This document shows positions 46,396 through 57,583 of a stretch of 64,000 nt of DNA, one piece after another. The position numbers and the translations under genes were made by a program. The notes below the pieces were generated by a model that was given only the letters and a program-made list of their open reading frames with translations, ran no database searches and was not told the origin of the DNA. Origin of the DNA: Chaenocephalus aceratus (Eukaryota > Chordata > Actinopteri > Perciformes > Channichthyidae); NCBI GenBank assembly GCA_023974075.1, contig CM043801.1, positions 33,475,699 to 33,539,698 of the forward strand. Reading direction: 5' to 3'. Within the stretch, counting starts at the first letter, position 1; each line of letters opens with the position of its first letter.

Positions 46396-49300
46396 ATGAG
46401 GTTTTATATTATACTTCTCACTGTCGTTTACCGGCTGAATTCATGTGAAACACAAGGTAAGAACTTTATTTTATTTATATTTCTTGTTTTTGATCAACTT
46501 TTTTTGTTTTCAAAGTTCATGTTGTTGTACTGTTGCCCTACGTAAGCAACAATATGTAAGATTAGACCCTTTATGTTCTATTTTTGAATTGAGAAATGTA
46601 AAAAATTCTCAGTGATGTGCTCAATGTTATGGTGATGCTGATAACATTTAAAATTGTATTGGGCTATTTTGAGATCTACTGTAGTTTGAAACCACACCCA
46701 AGTGTCACAAAGGTCCCGGTAATGTAAAGGAAATCCATCTTCAGTGTAAGTGAATGTAAATTACAGCATAAACGTGAACTAAAACTAAAAAACCAGATGT
46801 TAAGATTATTCAAAACTATTGATATCTTTATGAAGACGTTGATCCATTGGAAGATCACAATTATATTCTGATCCCTCTGTTCCCAAAGTGTCACATTTAG
46901 AGGGAAGTACATGCTTTTGGAGTCCTTTTTAGATTTTAGTTTTAATATTACATTTTCTTTTTTAACCTTAAGAACAGTTGAATCTGTGGAACAAAAACAA
47001 GTGAACAAGGTGTAAGAAAGTCCCCTGTTTTTCATACGAGACAGAATGGAAATAATTTCTCACATGAAAAAGAAACATAAATACTTAACTTTCACCTGAT
47101 AAACGCCTCTAAGCAGCTTCAAGGGTCAAAGCTAATCCAAGATTTAAAGATATTTTCCAACCTTTGATTATTGATAAGATGAAGGTTCTTTATAATTACA
47201 TATAGTAGGAATAGAGAAATATTCACTTTTGAACCACTAAACATACAGTATATTGTGCGATATTTACTGTATGATGTGTCTTCTGTTTTACAGGGATCAG
47301 TGCTGGGACTCCTGTGTTTGTGCTGAAGGGAGAGGATTTGCATCTGAATGTCACCAAAGCTGTTGTTCTTGGGGACTTTGATTTATTTTTCTGGAAATGT
47401 AATGAAAGTAGCATAGTGAGATTCAATTCTAAGGACAAAAAAGTCTCTGCTAATTACACTGGAAGGGTTGAGTTTCCTGGGAACAATTACTCTGTGAAGT
47501 TGAAGAATCTCCAAGAGGCAGACAGTGGAGTTTACTCTGCTGAAGTGACAAAGGAGTCAATAGAAGAAGTAGCTAAATATAACGTCAAAGTTCAAGGTAG
47601 GTTTAGTCTCAAACACTGATAGAGTTTCTGTGGTCTTGTTTCTGAAACTCTTCCCCTGCTCCTTCCCTCCTCAGATCGAGCGTCTCCAGTAAACCTCACA
47701 GTGGTGAATAGCTCTGTCTCTGAAAACTCTTCCTCCTGTAGCTTCACTGCGACCTGCAGCTCACAGGACTCTCACATCAACAGCACTTTCTCATGTGACA
47801 CCGGAACCTGCAGTCAGGAGGGAGGAGAGCGATCAGAGGGGATCCCTGATACTTTTCTGCAGGTCCACCAATCAAATGGCTTGATCATCTGTAACCATAG
47901 CAACCATGTCAGCTGGACCAACGACACCAAAATAATCAAAGATGTCTGCCCCAAACATTTTGGTAAGACTGAAAGAGAAAACTACTTCCTGATAATAACA
48001 CACAGTTTGGAGTCAGAACATCAGAGCGTACAAGCTTCTTTTTCTATCCAAAACTTTTATATGTCTGTAAATAAGACATGTGTCTCCGGTGTGTCAGGGA
48101 ACTCACACAGCATCAGAAAATAAAACCCTCTCTCTTTTCTTCCGTACCCAAATCTCTAAAAACGGGGCTACAATGGAGCTGATCCAGATTTGCGTCCTAA
48201 ATGATGTAATATCGGAAATGTAGGAAATTTATCAGCAACGTTGCTATCAGAAACAATGCCCGACTGCTTTGGATGTAATATGGTCGGTGTTTACATTAGC
48301 ATCGCTAACACTCAGAGCTAACCTGTGCTGGAGAGCATGTGTGTGAAGAAGCAGGAAATAAAAAGGAACTCACCTTGTGGTATAACAGGCAAGAGACAAG
48401 CCTTTGAGCTCCAGACTGTTTCAGAAATAATCCTTGATAATCCATGATATGGCGTTTCATCACGGCAGCATTTAGTTTAGACAGTAGCTGCCGGGTCCCG
48501 CATGAGCTCCGCCCCCTCCTTTTTTATTTTTATCAAGGCTTTTTTTTTTTTTTAAAGCTTCATACCCAAAATCAGCACTTTTGAAACAGGAAGTGAAATA
48601 GAGGATATGAGGCATGGCTAGAACGGGTGATCTGTTTGGTATTTTGAGCAAAACACTTCATAGACATGTTTTTTATATATTTTTTTTTATATATCTGAGA
48701 CCTATGATATTGCCTAAAAATAGCATGATACATGTAGGTGCACTTTAAAGGAAGAGTTTATTTGTATCTCATTGAAGCAAGCCCCCAGGAAGAGCGCCAG
48801 ACTCTGAGTAAAATATTCGTGATGTCCAAACGGCGGTACTACAATGTGTGTATCAGTCCGTGACGTCACTGGGCCCAGAAATACTTTTTCCCATTGACTA
48901 ACATTGGGAAAGAGACGTCTGTAAATCAGCGGATCATTTAAAAAAAACTAAATAAACGACCCAGTATGAACTATTTTATAGCCCTTATTATCATCATTCG
49001 GTCCTTAAAATTGTAAAATGCACTAAAAGAGGAATCTAGATTTATTTTCTGTCTCCATTGATTCTACTGAGCCGAGAGTGGGAGCTCGGGGGCGGAGCTT
49101 AAGGGGCGCATGCTCTGTGAGCGCACATACGGGTTATTCTGCTCTGACAGCCAGGCATGATGGGTAATCTGTGACATTTTGCTCTCTCAAAAGTTGGGCC
49201 ATTTTGTCCTCATGCGCCAATGAGCAGCTCTCATAGGAAAGAACGCCTCCCACGCTGTATCCAGTTCTTATTATACATCCATGCATTGAACCAATTCCAA

Positions 49301-51495
49301 AAAAACATTTGCAGTGCAAATATTGCAAACTATTTCTGTCCTCGTCTCAACATGAACTCTTTTACTGTCAGCTGCTGTGAGCAGTGTTTTTCAGACAGGA
49401 CAGAAAAAACTAGAAAAGTGCATAAAAACAAATGAAGAGCTTGTTGTTCTTAATGGCACGTTTCAGTTAAACCTGTACAAAAAAATATAATGATGAGCCT
49501 TATCTTTCACAATTAAGTGTTTTAATTAAGTGTTTTGTAGTTTATAAAACTAAACTGGGAATTAGTCGGTGAAACTGGGGAAGTTTCTGCTCCAGTAATT
49601 TGACCATCTGAACCAGCTATCATTCTCTACCAGCGTTGTGTTGTGGCGATCCAGCATAACACAACAGGAAAGAATGAAACAGAGAGGAATCAATAAAACA
49701 CAAACACAGATATAGCAGATAATGCCCCCGTCAGCAGCAACAATCATACAGCATATATCGCCACTGCAATGAACACACACATGTTATCATGCAGCCTGCC
49801 ACACACATGTCACATGTTTTCCTCTCTGAAAGCTATACTTGTATATGTTTAAACGTCATCGTCTCATGACATCTTTAGGATTAGTTAACTAACAAAGTTA
49901 ACTGTTTTTATAACCTGAGGCCTTCTCTGAACTTCCTATACCCTCGGTGTCAGCTCACTTAAAATGAATACATCTATTGATAATTCAGAACGACCATTGT
50001 CTCTCTAACTGTGTGTGACCCAACTCAGTAACACACATCATATGGAATACCAAGTGATCTATCAGAAATACGCCGTCTTAAACATTCTGCTATAACAGTT
50101 GCTTTGATTGAACAAGAGCCAGGTGGTGCTTACATTTTCCTATTCAGTGAACTTTGGAAGTTTGGTAGTTTCACATTGAACTGAATAACTGTTTTGTTTA
50201 AGATATTAGAGTTAAAGCAAACAATTAAAAAAATGTTGTGTAATTCAATCTAACAGTCTGGCAGGATGTGATGCAGTAACACACTTGACTAAGTTTATGA
50301 ATTTAACCAAGCATTATAATGTAGCTTATGTTTTTATTTACAGATCCTCCCCCACAAAACATTGGTCGCATCATTTTGGGAGTATTCTTCCCAATTCTCA
50401 TTCTCGCCATCACTGGTGTAGTACTTTGGTGTCTTCGAACGAGAAGCACAAGTAAGTCTAAGGGTGCATTTTAACATTTTTGTTTCCTGTGGGAATTAAG
50501 TGTTTTATTCAAGTTCATCATATGCCACCAACACATCCCCATTGTCTATTGAAACCTCTCAAACAGCAACATACTCTTTATAATATTCTACACACAGAGG
50601 CTTTAAAGTGTTCAGCTGTTTGAAAACGATAATTAGGACACAACCAACATCTGGACTCAATTCAGATGCAGCTCAAGTAATGTAAATGTTATGAGGTAAT
50701 AAGTATTAAAGGTGAAGCTTTCAAAATGAAATGTAAATTAAAGCAAATCCACATTTTTTTTGTATGACTGACCTGCAGGAAAAAGAGGGATTGTCGAAAA
50801 TACAGTGTATGATACTGCTCAGGTAAGAGACAAGTTTTTTTTTACTTTTCACTCAAAAATGTGACTGCATTTTTGATTTTTTGTGAATTTTTAGATTTTA
50901 AACAATTTAAACAGACTTGGACTGAATATGAGGAACAAGCTAAATCCATAACTGGAGCCTCAGACAGTTATATTGCCTACTATGCACACTAATCACTATG
51001 CACACAGTATATATGTATATGTATTTAATATTTACTGTATAAAGAGGAGACCTGTAAGTTCCCATGTCTTTCTCTAAATACAAAGTACTGTATGTGTTAG
51101 CAGTGCAAATGCTTTTTTTGTCTGTGCTTATTTGGCCTTACTCTGACTTTGATTTTAACTGAAAATACAAACGAATCTTACATTTTTGTTAAACACCATT
51201 ATCACTTTTACAGTCAATAATATGGAATTGTATTGTATTTGAGGAATATATGACATAAACAAATACAATATTATACAAACAACCTTTGGTAAATCAATGT
51301 TTTGTGACGTTCCAGTTCGGAGCTCCAGCCCGGCCTCAGGATCCAACAGATGATGAAGATTCAGCTCTTTGTCTGTCCTCCACCTACGCTATGGTTGGTC
51401 CTCACACTGGACCCGCAGCACCCACTGAGCCTAGAAACACAGCTCAGCTAGAGAGTGTGTACGCTCAGGTGAAAAATACCACACCAGGTCCTTGA
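46396..51495 (+). CDS. R4: long-tailed CD2/SLAM-like receptor with ITIM-like motifs, intact
   Basis: Six exons: 46396-46456, 47294-47596, 47675-47962, 50344-50451, 50779-50822, 51316-51495; 984 bp, 327 residues, open throughout with GT-AG junctions. Signal peptide about 1-20 (MRFYIILLTVVYRLNSC); V-like Ig about 21-121, lacking the usual disulfide cysteines as in CD2/SLAM proteins; C2-like Ig about 122-217 with several cysteines (CSFTATCSSQ, SIICNHSNHVSW type); membrane span about 225-248 (IILGVFFPILILAITGVVL). The tail holds SSTYAMV (Y292) and LESVYAQV (Y317), both ITIM-pattern, and TVYDTA (Y264), an ITSM-like site lacking its final V/I. N-glycosylation sites include NVT and NYT. Inferred role: inhibitory or SH2-adaptor-linked immune-cell receptor. 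Its V domain is the most divergent of the set. Divergent partner is relic R3. Confidence 0.9.
48075..48770. mobile_element. Insertion in R4 intron 3, class unknown
   Basis: This block is missing from the matching intron of R2 (about 16975-17095). Part of it (TTTCAGAAATAATCCTTGAT to CGCCCCCTCC, 48419-48517) recurs at 51639-51745 downstream of R4. It is a dispersed repeat with no recognised coding region. Confidence 0.6.
48777..49283. mobile_element. Retroposon-like insertion with 7-bp TSD
   Basis: The 507-bp block is flanked by CATTGAA at 48770-48776 and 49284-49290. In R2 intron 3 (near 17100) the sequence is CTCATTGAACCG with no insertion. No terminal inverted repeat is present, which favours a SINE-like or other retroposed element, though no polymerase III box was identified. 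Confidence 0.7.
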
Positions 51496-52140
51496 AAAAT
51501 GATCGGGAGTCGTATTCCCCATACTGCACTCGTTGGGATTACGATTTATGGCAACTGAGCCATGAACTTGATTTTCACATTACCCTCTTTTGGTGTGAAA
51601 ATCCACCCGCAACAGAAAAAGCGTTTGAGCTCCACTGTTTCAGAAATAATCCTTGATGTGGTTTGGAACATGATATGGCATTTAATCACGGCAGAATTTA
51701 ACTGTATCTGCCGTGTAATTCTGAGCAGGCATTATCTCCCCCTCCTAATTTTTATTTTTCAAGCCAAGGACCCAAAATCAGCGTTTCTCTAACAGGGCTG
51801 GCATAAAGGGTATGAGGGATGTCTAAAATGCATGATCTGTTTTGTATTTTGAGCAAAACACATCATAGACATGTTTGTTATATATTTGTATATATCTGAG
51901 ACCCATAATATATGCCTATAAATAGTATAATAAGAGACCGAGCAACAGCAACCATTAATAGTTAGCATCAAGCTAACAACAAGAAGGACATTTGATTGTC
52001 TCCTTCTCCTCACTGTTTAAAGGTCCCATCATGTCATGGCCATTTCCACTGATCATAATTCCATTGTTGTGGTCTACTAGAATAGATTTATACTGTGCAA
52101 TTTTCCAAACTCACATTGGTTTCTCACAGCATCTCTGTAA
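51496..52140. other. R4 3' region with repeat fragments
   Basis: The first 100 bases match the R2 3' UTR. A repeat shared with R4 intron 3 lies at 51605-51745. No polyadenylation signal could be assigned with confidence. Confidence 0.4.
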
Positions 52141-52159
52141 AGTGTGTGTATTCACTAGG

Positions 52160-53030
52160 CTTGTTTGAGACACATTGCGGCTCGCCTCGAAAGTAGACGA
52201 GAGTAGCCGATCGCAGCCGGGGGAGGTGTCAAAATGCTCGTCTTAAGTCGGACAGCTCGGACTCAGAGTCGGCTTGACTGGCTGGGTTTGCAATGGCGGA
52301 AATTGCGTTGGCGTTTTTCGTTGCAGATGAAGTGGATGCAATAGAAATCCCACATGTATTGTATGGAGAATGACATGATCTAAAGGGACTGTGATTGAGA
52401 GAAAATTAAATATTTGTTTACAATAAACATGAATATGTCATTTGTTTGATTTGCATTAAAAGACAATACCATTTTTGATTTAAATTATAGATTACCTTGT
52501 GCATTTGTTGCAGCCCTTGCTTGCTGCATAAGTGCAGCTGCTAAACTGTTATCTGAAAAATAATTTACATAATTTAAAATCATATCCAGATTGTTGGAAT
52601 TCAATTTAGTTGTTTACTCACCATTTTGTAGTCTTTGGGAAATGTCTTGTGAGACTCTTACAGTGATGTCTCCCTGTCCATCACGCAGTGTAAGCACCAC
52701 AAATTCCATTTTACCCACTGTAGACAAAGGTGATCACTATTGCTTTATATAGGTTTGTTAATTCAGTCATGATGATGAACCACACCAGTGACTGGGTTCC
52801 ATAATTAGAAATGCTCCTCCCTCTTAATGTTTGCAAAACTGATAGGTGGACATGCTACAAATGATCAGTCCCTTCAGATCCGCACACATGAAGCTTCATG
52901 AGCATGAATTGAACAGACCTGCTGCTGTGTTAATTCTTTAGCTGCCACTTTAAGCTTTATGATGTGTACAACATGGATGTAATTTGATTTAATCTTGCCA
53001 TTTTAAATGATGTATTCAATAAATAAGGTT
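52160..53030. mobile_element. Candidate two-gene DNA transposon (Harbinger-like?)
   Basis: A short plus-strand frame at 52293-52373 (MAEIALAFFVADEVDAIEI) faces two minus-strand exons at 52717-52622 and 52552-52496, suggesting a compact element with convergent genes. PIF/Harbinger elements typically carry two genes, but no transposase catalytic region was found, and no TIR or TSD was resolved. Boundaries are approximate. Confidence 0.35.
52496..52717 (-). CDS. Two phase-compatible exons of an unrecognised gene
   Basis: Exon 52717-52622 (96 bp) contains a start MEFVVLTLRDGQGDITVRVS and ends with a GT donor after phase 1. Exon 52552-52496 (57 bp) follows an AG acceptor in matching phase, encoding SLAAALMQQARAATNAQ, and ends at another GT donor. 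Both junctions are clean and the joined frame is open. The protein was not recognised. No further exon could be placed with confidence. It may be part of a mobile element or a captured gene fragment. Confidence 0.45.
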
Positions 53031-53085
53031 AAACCAAATCATTACATTACAACAGATTTTATTTTAATGATTTGGTTTAACTTAA

Positions 53086-53800
53086 AGATAAACTTTATTG
53101 TTATTGCACATATTACAGGTACTGAGACAACGAAATGCAGTTGAGCTTCTAACCAGGTGCAACAAGCAGTGAAGTGGAAAGTAATGTACACAATCTACAG
53201 AATAACATATAGAATGAATTGAATGATGAATAAACAGTGGGGTATGAATACACTAGATATCCGCCTGTGAGCAGTATGAACAGTGTGTATGAATACACTA
53301 GATATCAGCCTGAGAGCAGTATGAACAGTGTGTATGAATATGCTAAGATATATAAAGTATGAAAACGGTAAGCAGTATAGTATAAAATATATAGATATTA
53401 ATTTCATGATGATAAACATTGTGGAACAATGATGAAAAATGGGAATGGATGTGGCGACGTAAAACTGACACAAAACAACAACAAACTTTTGCCAGCCAAT
53501 TGGAGAGTTTCATCAGCAGCACGTGGTAAAAACCACCAATGAGCGCTCAGCTCGAGATACCAGCGAGCCGTTTCCCATCAAGCATTTCGCTTCCGCAGCT
53601 CGTGGAGAGCAACTGTGCCAACTCGCCTCGCCTCGCTCTCAAGGCTGCGGGCGTCTTTGTCCCGCGATATTTCAAAGTCTCATGTGGGCGGGCCTCCAGA
53701 GCAAGTCGGACAAAATGACTAACCATCATGCAACGCACTAGCAAGACGTTGATCGCAACTGCGCAGGTCTGCGCAGGTCTTGCTTGTCTCAAACAAGCCT
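53086..53800. repeat. Dispersed repeat, copy 2 (uninterrupted)
   Basis: This copy matches 306-685 joined to 1406-1709. It lacks the 720-bp MITE and reads GCCAGCCAATTGGAGAG across the site. A local 45-48 bp duplication is present near 53255-53340. Confidence 0.7.
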
Positions 53801-54276
53801 ACTCTCTCCACTAAACGGCTCGTTGCAGCCCTTGCCCCCCCCCTCCATGTGAGCCCAGTGTGCTCCGATTGGTCGGGACCAGTCGGGACCAGTCGGGACG
53901 TTGTGAATCGCGCTGAGCTCCGTGGAGGTGTGATTTCCTTGTTTAGCGATACACAGCCAAACTCACCCTGAGTACACACAAAGTCACAGCCGAAGTAAAA
54001 ACAATAAGTGTGGCTTGATATCGAGTAAGAAAAAGGTTGATAAACGCTGTGAGAATGGGTCTGCAGAGAGAATTTCGCCGCGATCCCAACTGTCTGTTAT
54101 CAGCCTGCAGCCAGGGAGGAGAGATCAGCTGAGCTGCCTGCACTGAGTGTGTGAGGAAGTCCGTGGATTGGTCAATTTGGACCAATCAGCGGGGGCTTAA
54201 CGTAACGGCTCCGCGGACGTAACGTAACGGCTCCACGGATTGGTCCATTTCGTTCCGGGGACGACATGACATCATG
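53801..54276. other. Unassigned intergenic sequence
   Basis: No gene was seen. The part at 53995-54035 matches a repeat at 38770-38810. Short tandem words (CAGTCGGGAC; GTAACGTAACGGCTCC) occur at 53880-53905 and 54200-54240. Confidence 0.35.
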
Positions 54277-54284
54277 ATGTACCC

Positions 54285-55478
54285 CAGTGTTGTAGTGGGG
54301 ATTTTTTTACTGGGGGGACGCTATTTTAAATTAGGTCATCCCAAACAATGCCAAACAAGTGCGCACGCGCGCAGTGCACTCACAAAACGGGCAGACAGGT
54401 CCACAGAAACTACCGGTATGCTTAGTCCTACTTTACTTACTGTACTGCAAAAAGCAGACGGCGCTGTGCTCAACAGACACACACAGACTCAAAACCATGG
54501 ACACACTGGCACATACGTTACATAAACAATGTATAGGCCTAAATTGCATAAACTACAGTATTGCAACTAAGCAGACAGCGCTGCTTTTCTCTCTCTCTAT
54601 CTCCACTTTCAAAATCTATTTAAAACTCATAACAAACAAACAAAATTCCCAAAGTTGTCCTGAAATTAACTTATTAAATAAACAAAACGAAAAATATATA
54701 TAGCCTACTAATGCAAACATTAAATCTGGACTGGAAATTATTCTGATTAGGCCTAGCCTACATTGCAAATAAGCAGCGCTGCTTTTTTCACACACACACA
54801 CCTTGCGTTTTGAAGACTGATACATCAGATATGGATGAACAAACTTTGCAGCCCAGTTTCCCAGCTTTGCAGTCTATCCACGGGTATGTCTCTTGTTTCC
54901 TCCGCCACATCTCCTCCGTCCATACCTCTGGGAAAGGTGAGCTTGAGCTAGCCAGGGGAACGTTGCTAGCGCAGCTAACGTGCACGTTAGCTAGCATTAT
55001 CCACGTCTTTAGGCGGCTCTTCTGATGATGTACTGTAGTACTAGTAGCAGCTTCACTTGTAGCTTCGGTGCTGCTAGACTCTTTCTTCTTGTGAATTATA
55101 TTCTTTTTAGAAAAGAAGTCAAGTAAAAAATGTTTGCCTGCCATTATAGAGATTTTTCGTTAGCGTTCTTGAGGGAAAGAGCTGCCGCAAGATCGGCGGG
55201 CGGTAAACTGGCCGTGGGTGTGTCACTGACACACCCCCAGCTCGCCGCGGGGTCACGAGCGTGATGACTAATCATAATTCTTTAAGGAAATCGTTTTTAT
55301 TTTTTATTATAATTACTGTGAAATGTATTATGTTTTTGTCATTATTACAACAAATACACACTTGCAACTGATAAGACTGGCAATGATTTTATATTTATTA
55401 GACTATTACAAAAAAGATCATGCTCCAAATAAGTGGGGGTACGGCGTACCCCCGCGTCCAACGCCCACTACACCACTG
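54285..55478 (-). mobile_element. hAT-like transposon with perfect 8-bp TSD
   Basis: The ends are CAGTGTTGTAGTGGGG and the complement of CAGTGGTGTAGTGGGC, flanked by ATGTACCC at 54277-54284 and 55479-55486. On the minus strand an open frame from 55144 to 54788 (MAGKHFLLDFFSKKN) contains WTEEMWRRKQETYPW and GKLGCKVC, resembling the N-terminal zinc-finger part of hAT-type transposases. The catalytic part is missing, so it is an internally deleted, non-autonomous copy. Confidence 0.85.
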
Positions 55479-55486
55479 ATGTACCC

Positions 55487-56588
55487 GGAAGAATCAAATG
55501 GACAGTGACGTATCTCCAACGAGGCATTTTGGGGAGGTCTTCTCTGTTTTAGAGTTGTACTCGCTACAGGGTGTACTTTGAGGGTTTTGACTCTGCACAC
55601 CATTGACATGCATAAAAACCTTCATAACACACAAGGGGACAGGTACTAACCGGAAAAGCATGACATGTCACCTTTAACAACAGGCTTTGAGAGTAACAGA
55701 TTACATGTAGTGAAATAAATTGTATTGTATGCAATTATTTGTACAGTTTCTACCCTTAATGTTACAAAAAGATATCATTACTGATCTAGTCTCGAGTGAA
55801 ACCAAAGCTAATCTTCCTGGACATCATTGTTGCCTGGAGTTAAAGAATGAATGAATTGAATGGAAAATTCTCCAGCATTTTGTGTTGAAAGGAGAAAAGT
55901 GAAACAACATTACATTGAAAGCTTTGCCTTCCAGCTGTTAATATGCAATCATTTTCCAAGGAGCACAAGCATAATTCAGTTTGAAAGGATGTACAGAAAC
56001 ACTTGTTTGGAAAAATATGAGAATGAAGAAAGGTGATTGAAGATGAGAAATGATTGTATATGTATAAATGTAAATGTATGTAGGAATAACTTGCTTAATG
56101 ATTTAAAGGACAATCATTGATCAAGTTAGGGGTGGGAACTAATAAGCATTTGCTTCCTCCTGCTCCCTTTCGGACATATATGATTTATTATTAATATGAA
56201 GACTTTTTTTTTCTTTTTGTTGTTGAATATACAAATATTACCATGAATGTGGATAAATACTGTATTATAACAATACGGTATTCTGTTTTTCACATTTTTT
56301 TTTTTTTAATCTGTTCGAAATAAAGACTGAAAGAAAGAAAGGAGTCAACATTTAATTTAAAGAAGACTTTGCAGGTTAATGATTTGTAAATTATGGTTTT
56401 CTATGGTCCACTACTTGATATCGCCGTGCTTAGATTTTTATTTTTTATTTAGGATACTTTCACTCCTCTTCTTTTAAAATCCAACACCAACATTGCTTTT
56501 GCTAAATCAATGTAGCTGCAGGATTATTTTTTGTTTTTGTTTCAATAAACTCACTTTCAATAAAAGTGTCAGATAAATGTGAAGTAAT
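55487..56588. other. Unassigned AT-rich intergenic sequence
   Basis: No gene was recognised. The part at 56450-56540 (GTAGCTGCAGGATT) matches 20020-20170 downstream of R2, supporting duplication of the R4 unit as a block. Confidence 0.4.
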
Positions 56589-56830
56589 GTAAACCTGCCG
56601 GTCCGCTGCAACTCTGACTACTTTTAAATCCAGGCTGAAGACGTTTAAGCTTTTAATTGAACTATTCACATCTTAAACTGTAACTATTATTCATGTGTTT
56701 TTTCTTTTAATGTTTATTTTATTATCTATGACTGTTTTGAAATGCCATTTTCTTAATGCTTTCATTTTTGTAAAGCACTTTGAATTGCCTTGTGTTGAAA
56801 GATGCTATATAAATAAACGTGCCTTGCCTC
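56589..56830 (+). mobile_element. LINE 3' tail
   Basis: A short piece of LINE C-terminus (TTFKSRLKTFKLLIE) is followed by GATGCTATATAAATAAACG and a TGCCT-rich end, a typical fish LINE 3' end. Confidence 0.6.
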
Positions 56831-57583
56831 ATGTGGAATGTGAGTATATCATATCATGTTATGTGAGAGTATTTCATGTATTAAAATAAAAAAGTATTTG
56901 TAAACTATATTTTTCTAGCCTTTTATTTGAAATCTTTTGACCATATTTTTCCTGAATATTCAATGAGTAATTAGTAAATGTAATGGGATACATTGTCACA
57001 GCAGAGTGAAACAAAGAATTGCCACACATGATCTTTAGTACAATAAATGTAATTGCAAACATGTGAGTAATTTTCCCATTTGCATCAACACATAATAGAT
57101 AATGGAAAATATAGGAATAAAAAAGCTTTATTAAATGGCGCATGTATCCTTTCATTTAAAATGTAAACAAGCATAAAACATACTGTACAAAGAAACTAAA
57201 TATGTTCTTTGAATCTTTATCATACAAATAAAAATGTTATTCGTGATTTGACCTACAAACAGATGACTTGATATCATCATTGGATTAACAGGAACATTCA
57301 GCATTTTCTCGAAAGCTGCCTTCTGTGTTTTCCTTGCAAAGCATCAATGTTCACATCAAGAGTAGCCAATATGAATTCTCATGTACATTGTAAGTGAACA
57401 TATCTATATCCATGTTTGCTACTTCTAGCCTTGAGGCCGCACACTTTTGTTGTTGAACTTATATTTCTTGGTGTGTGGTTTATGAAAAGGTATTTGAAGA
57501 TGTTTCGTTTGGAAATAATGTGCAATCCCCCCAACTACCCCTAGGGGTCCCCCTACCCCCGGTTGGGAACCAGAACTATGAGA

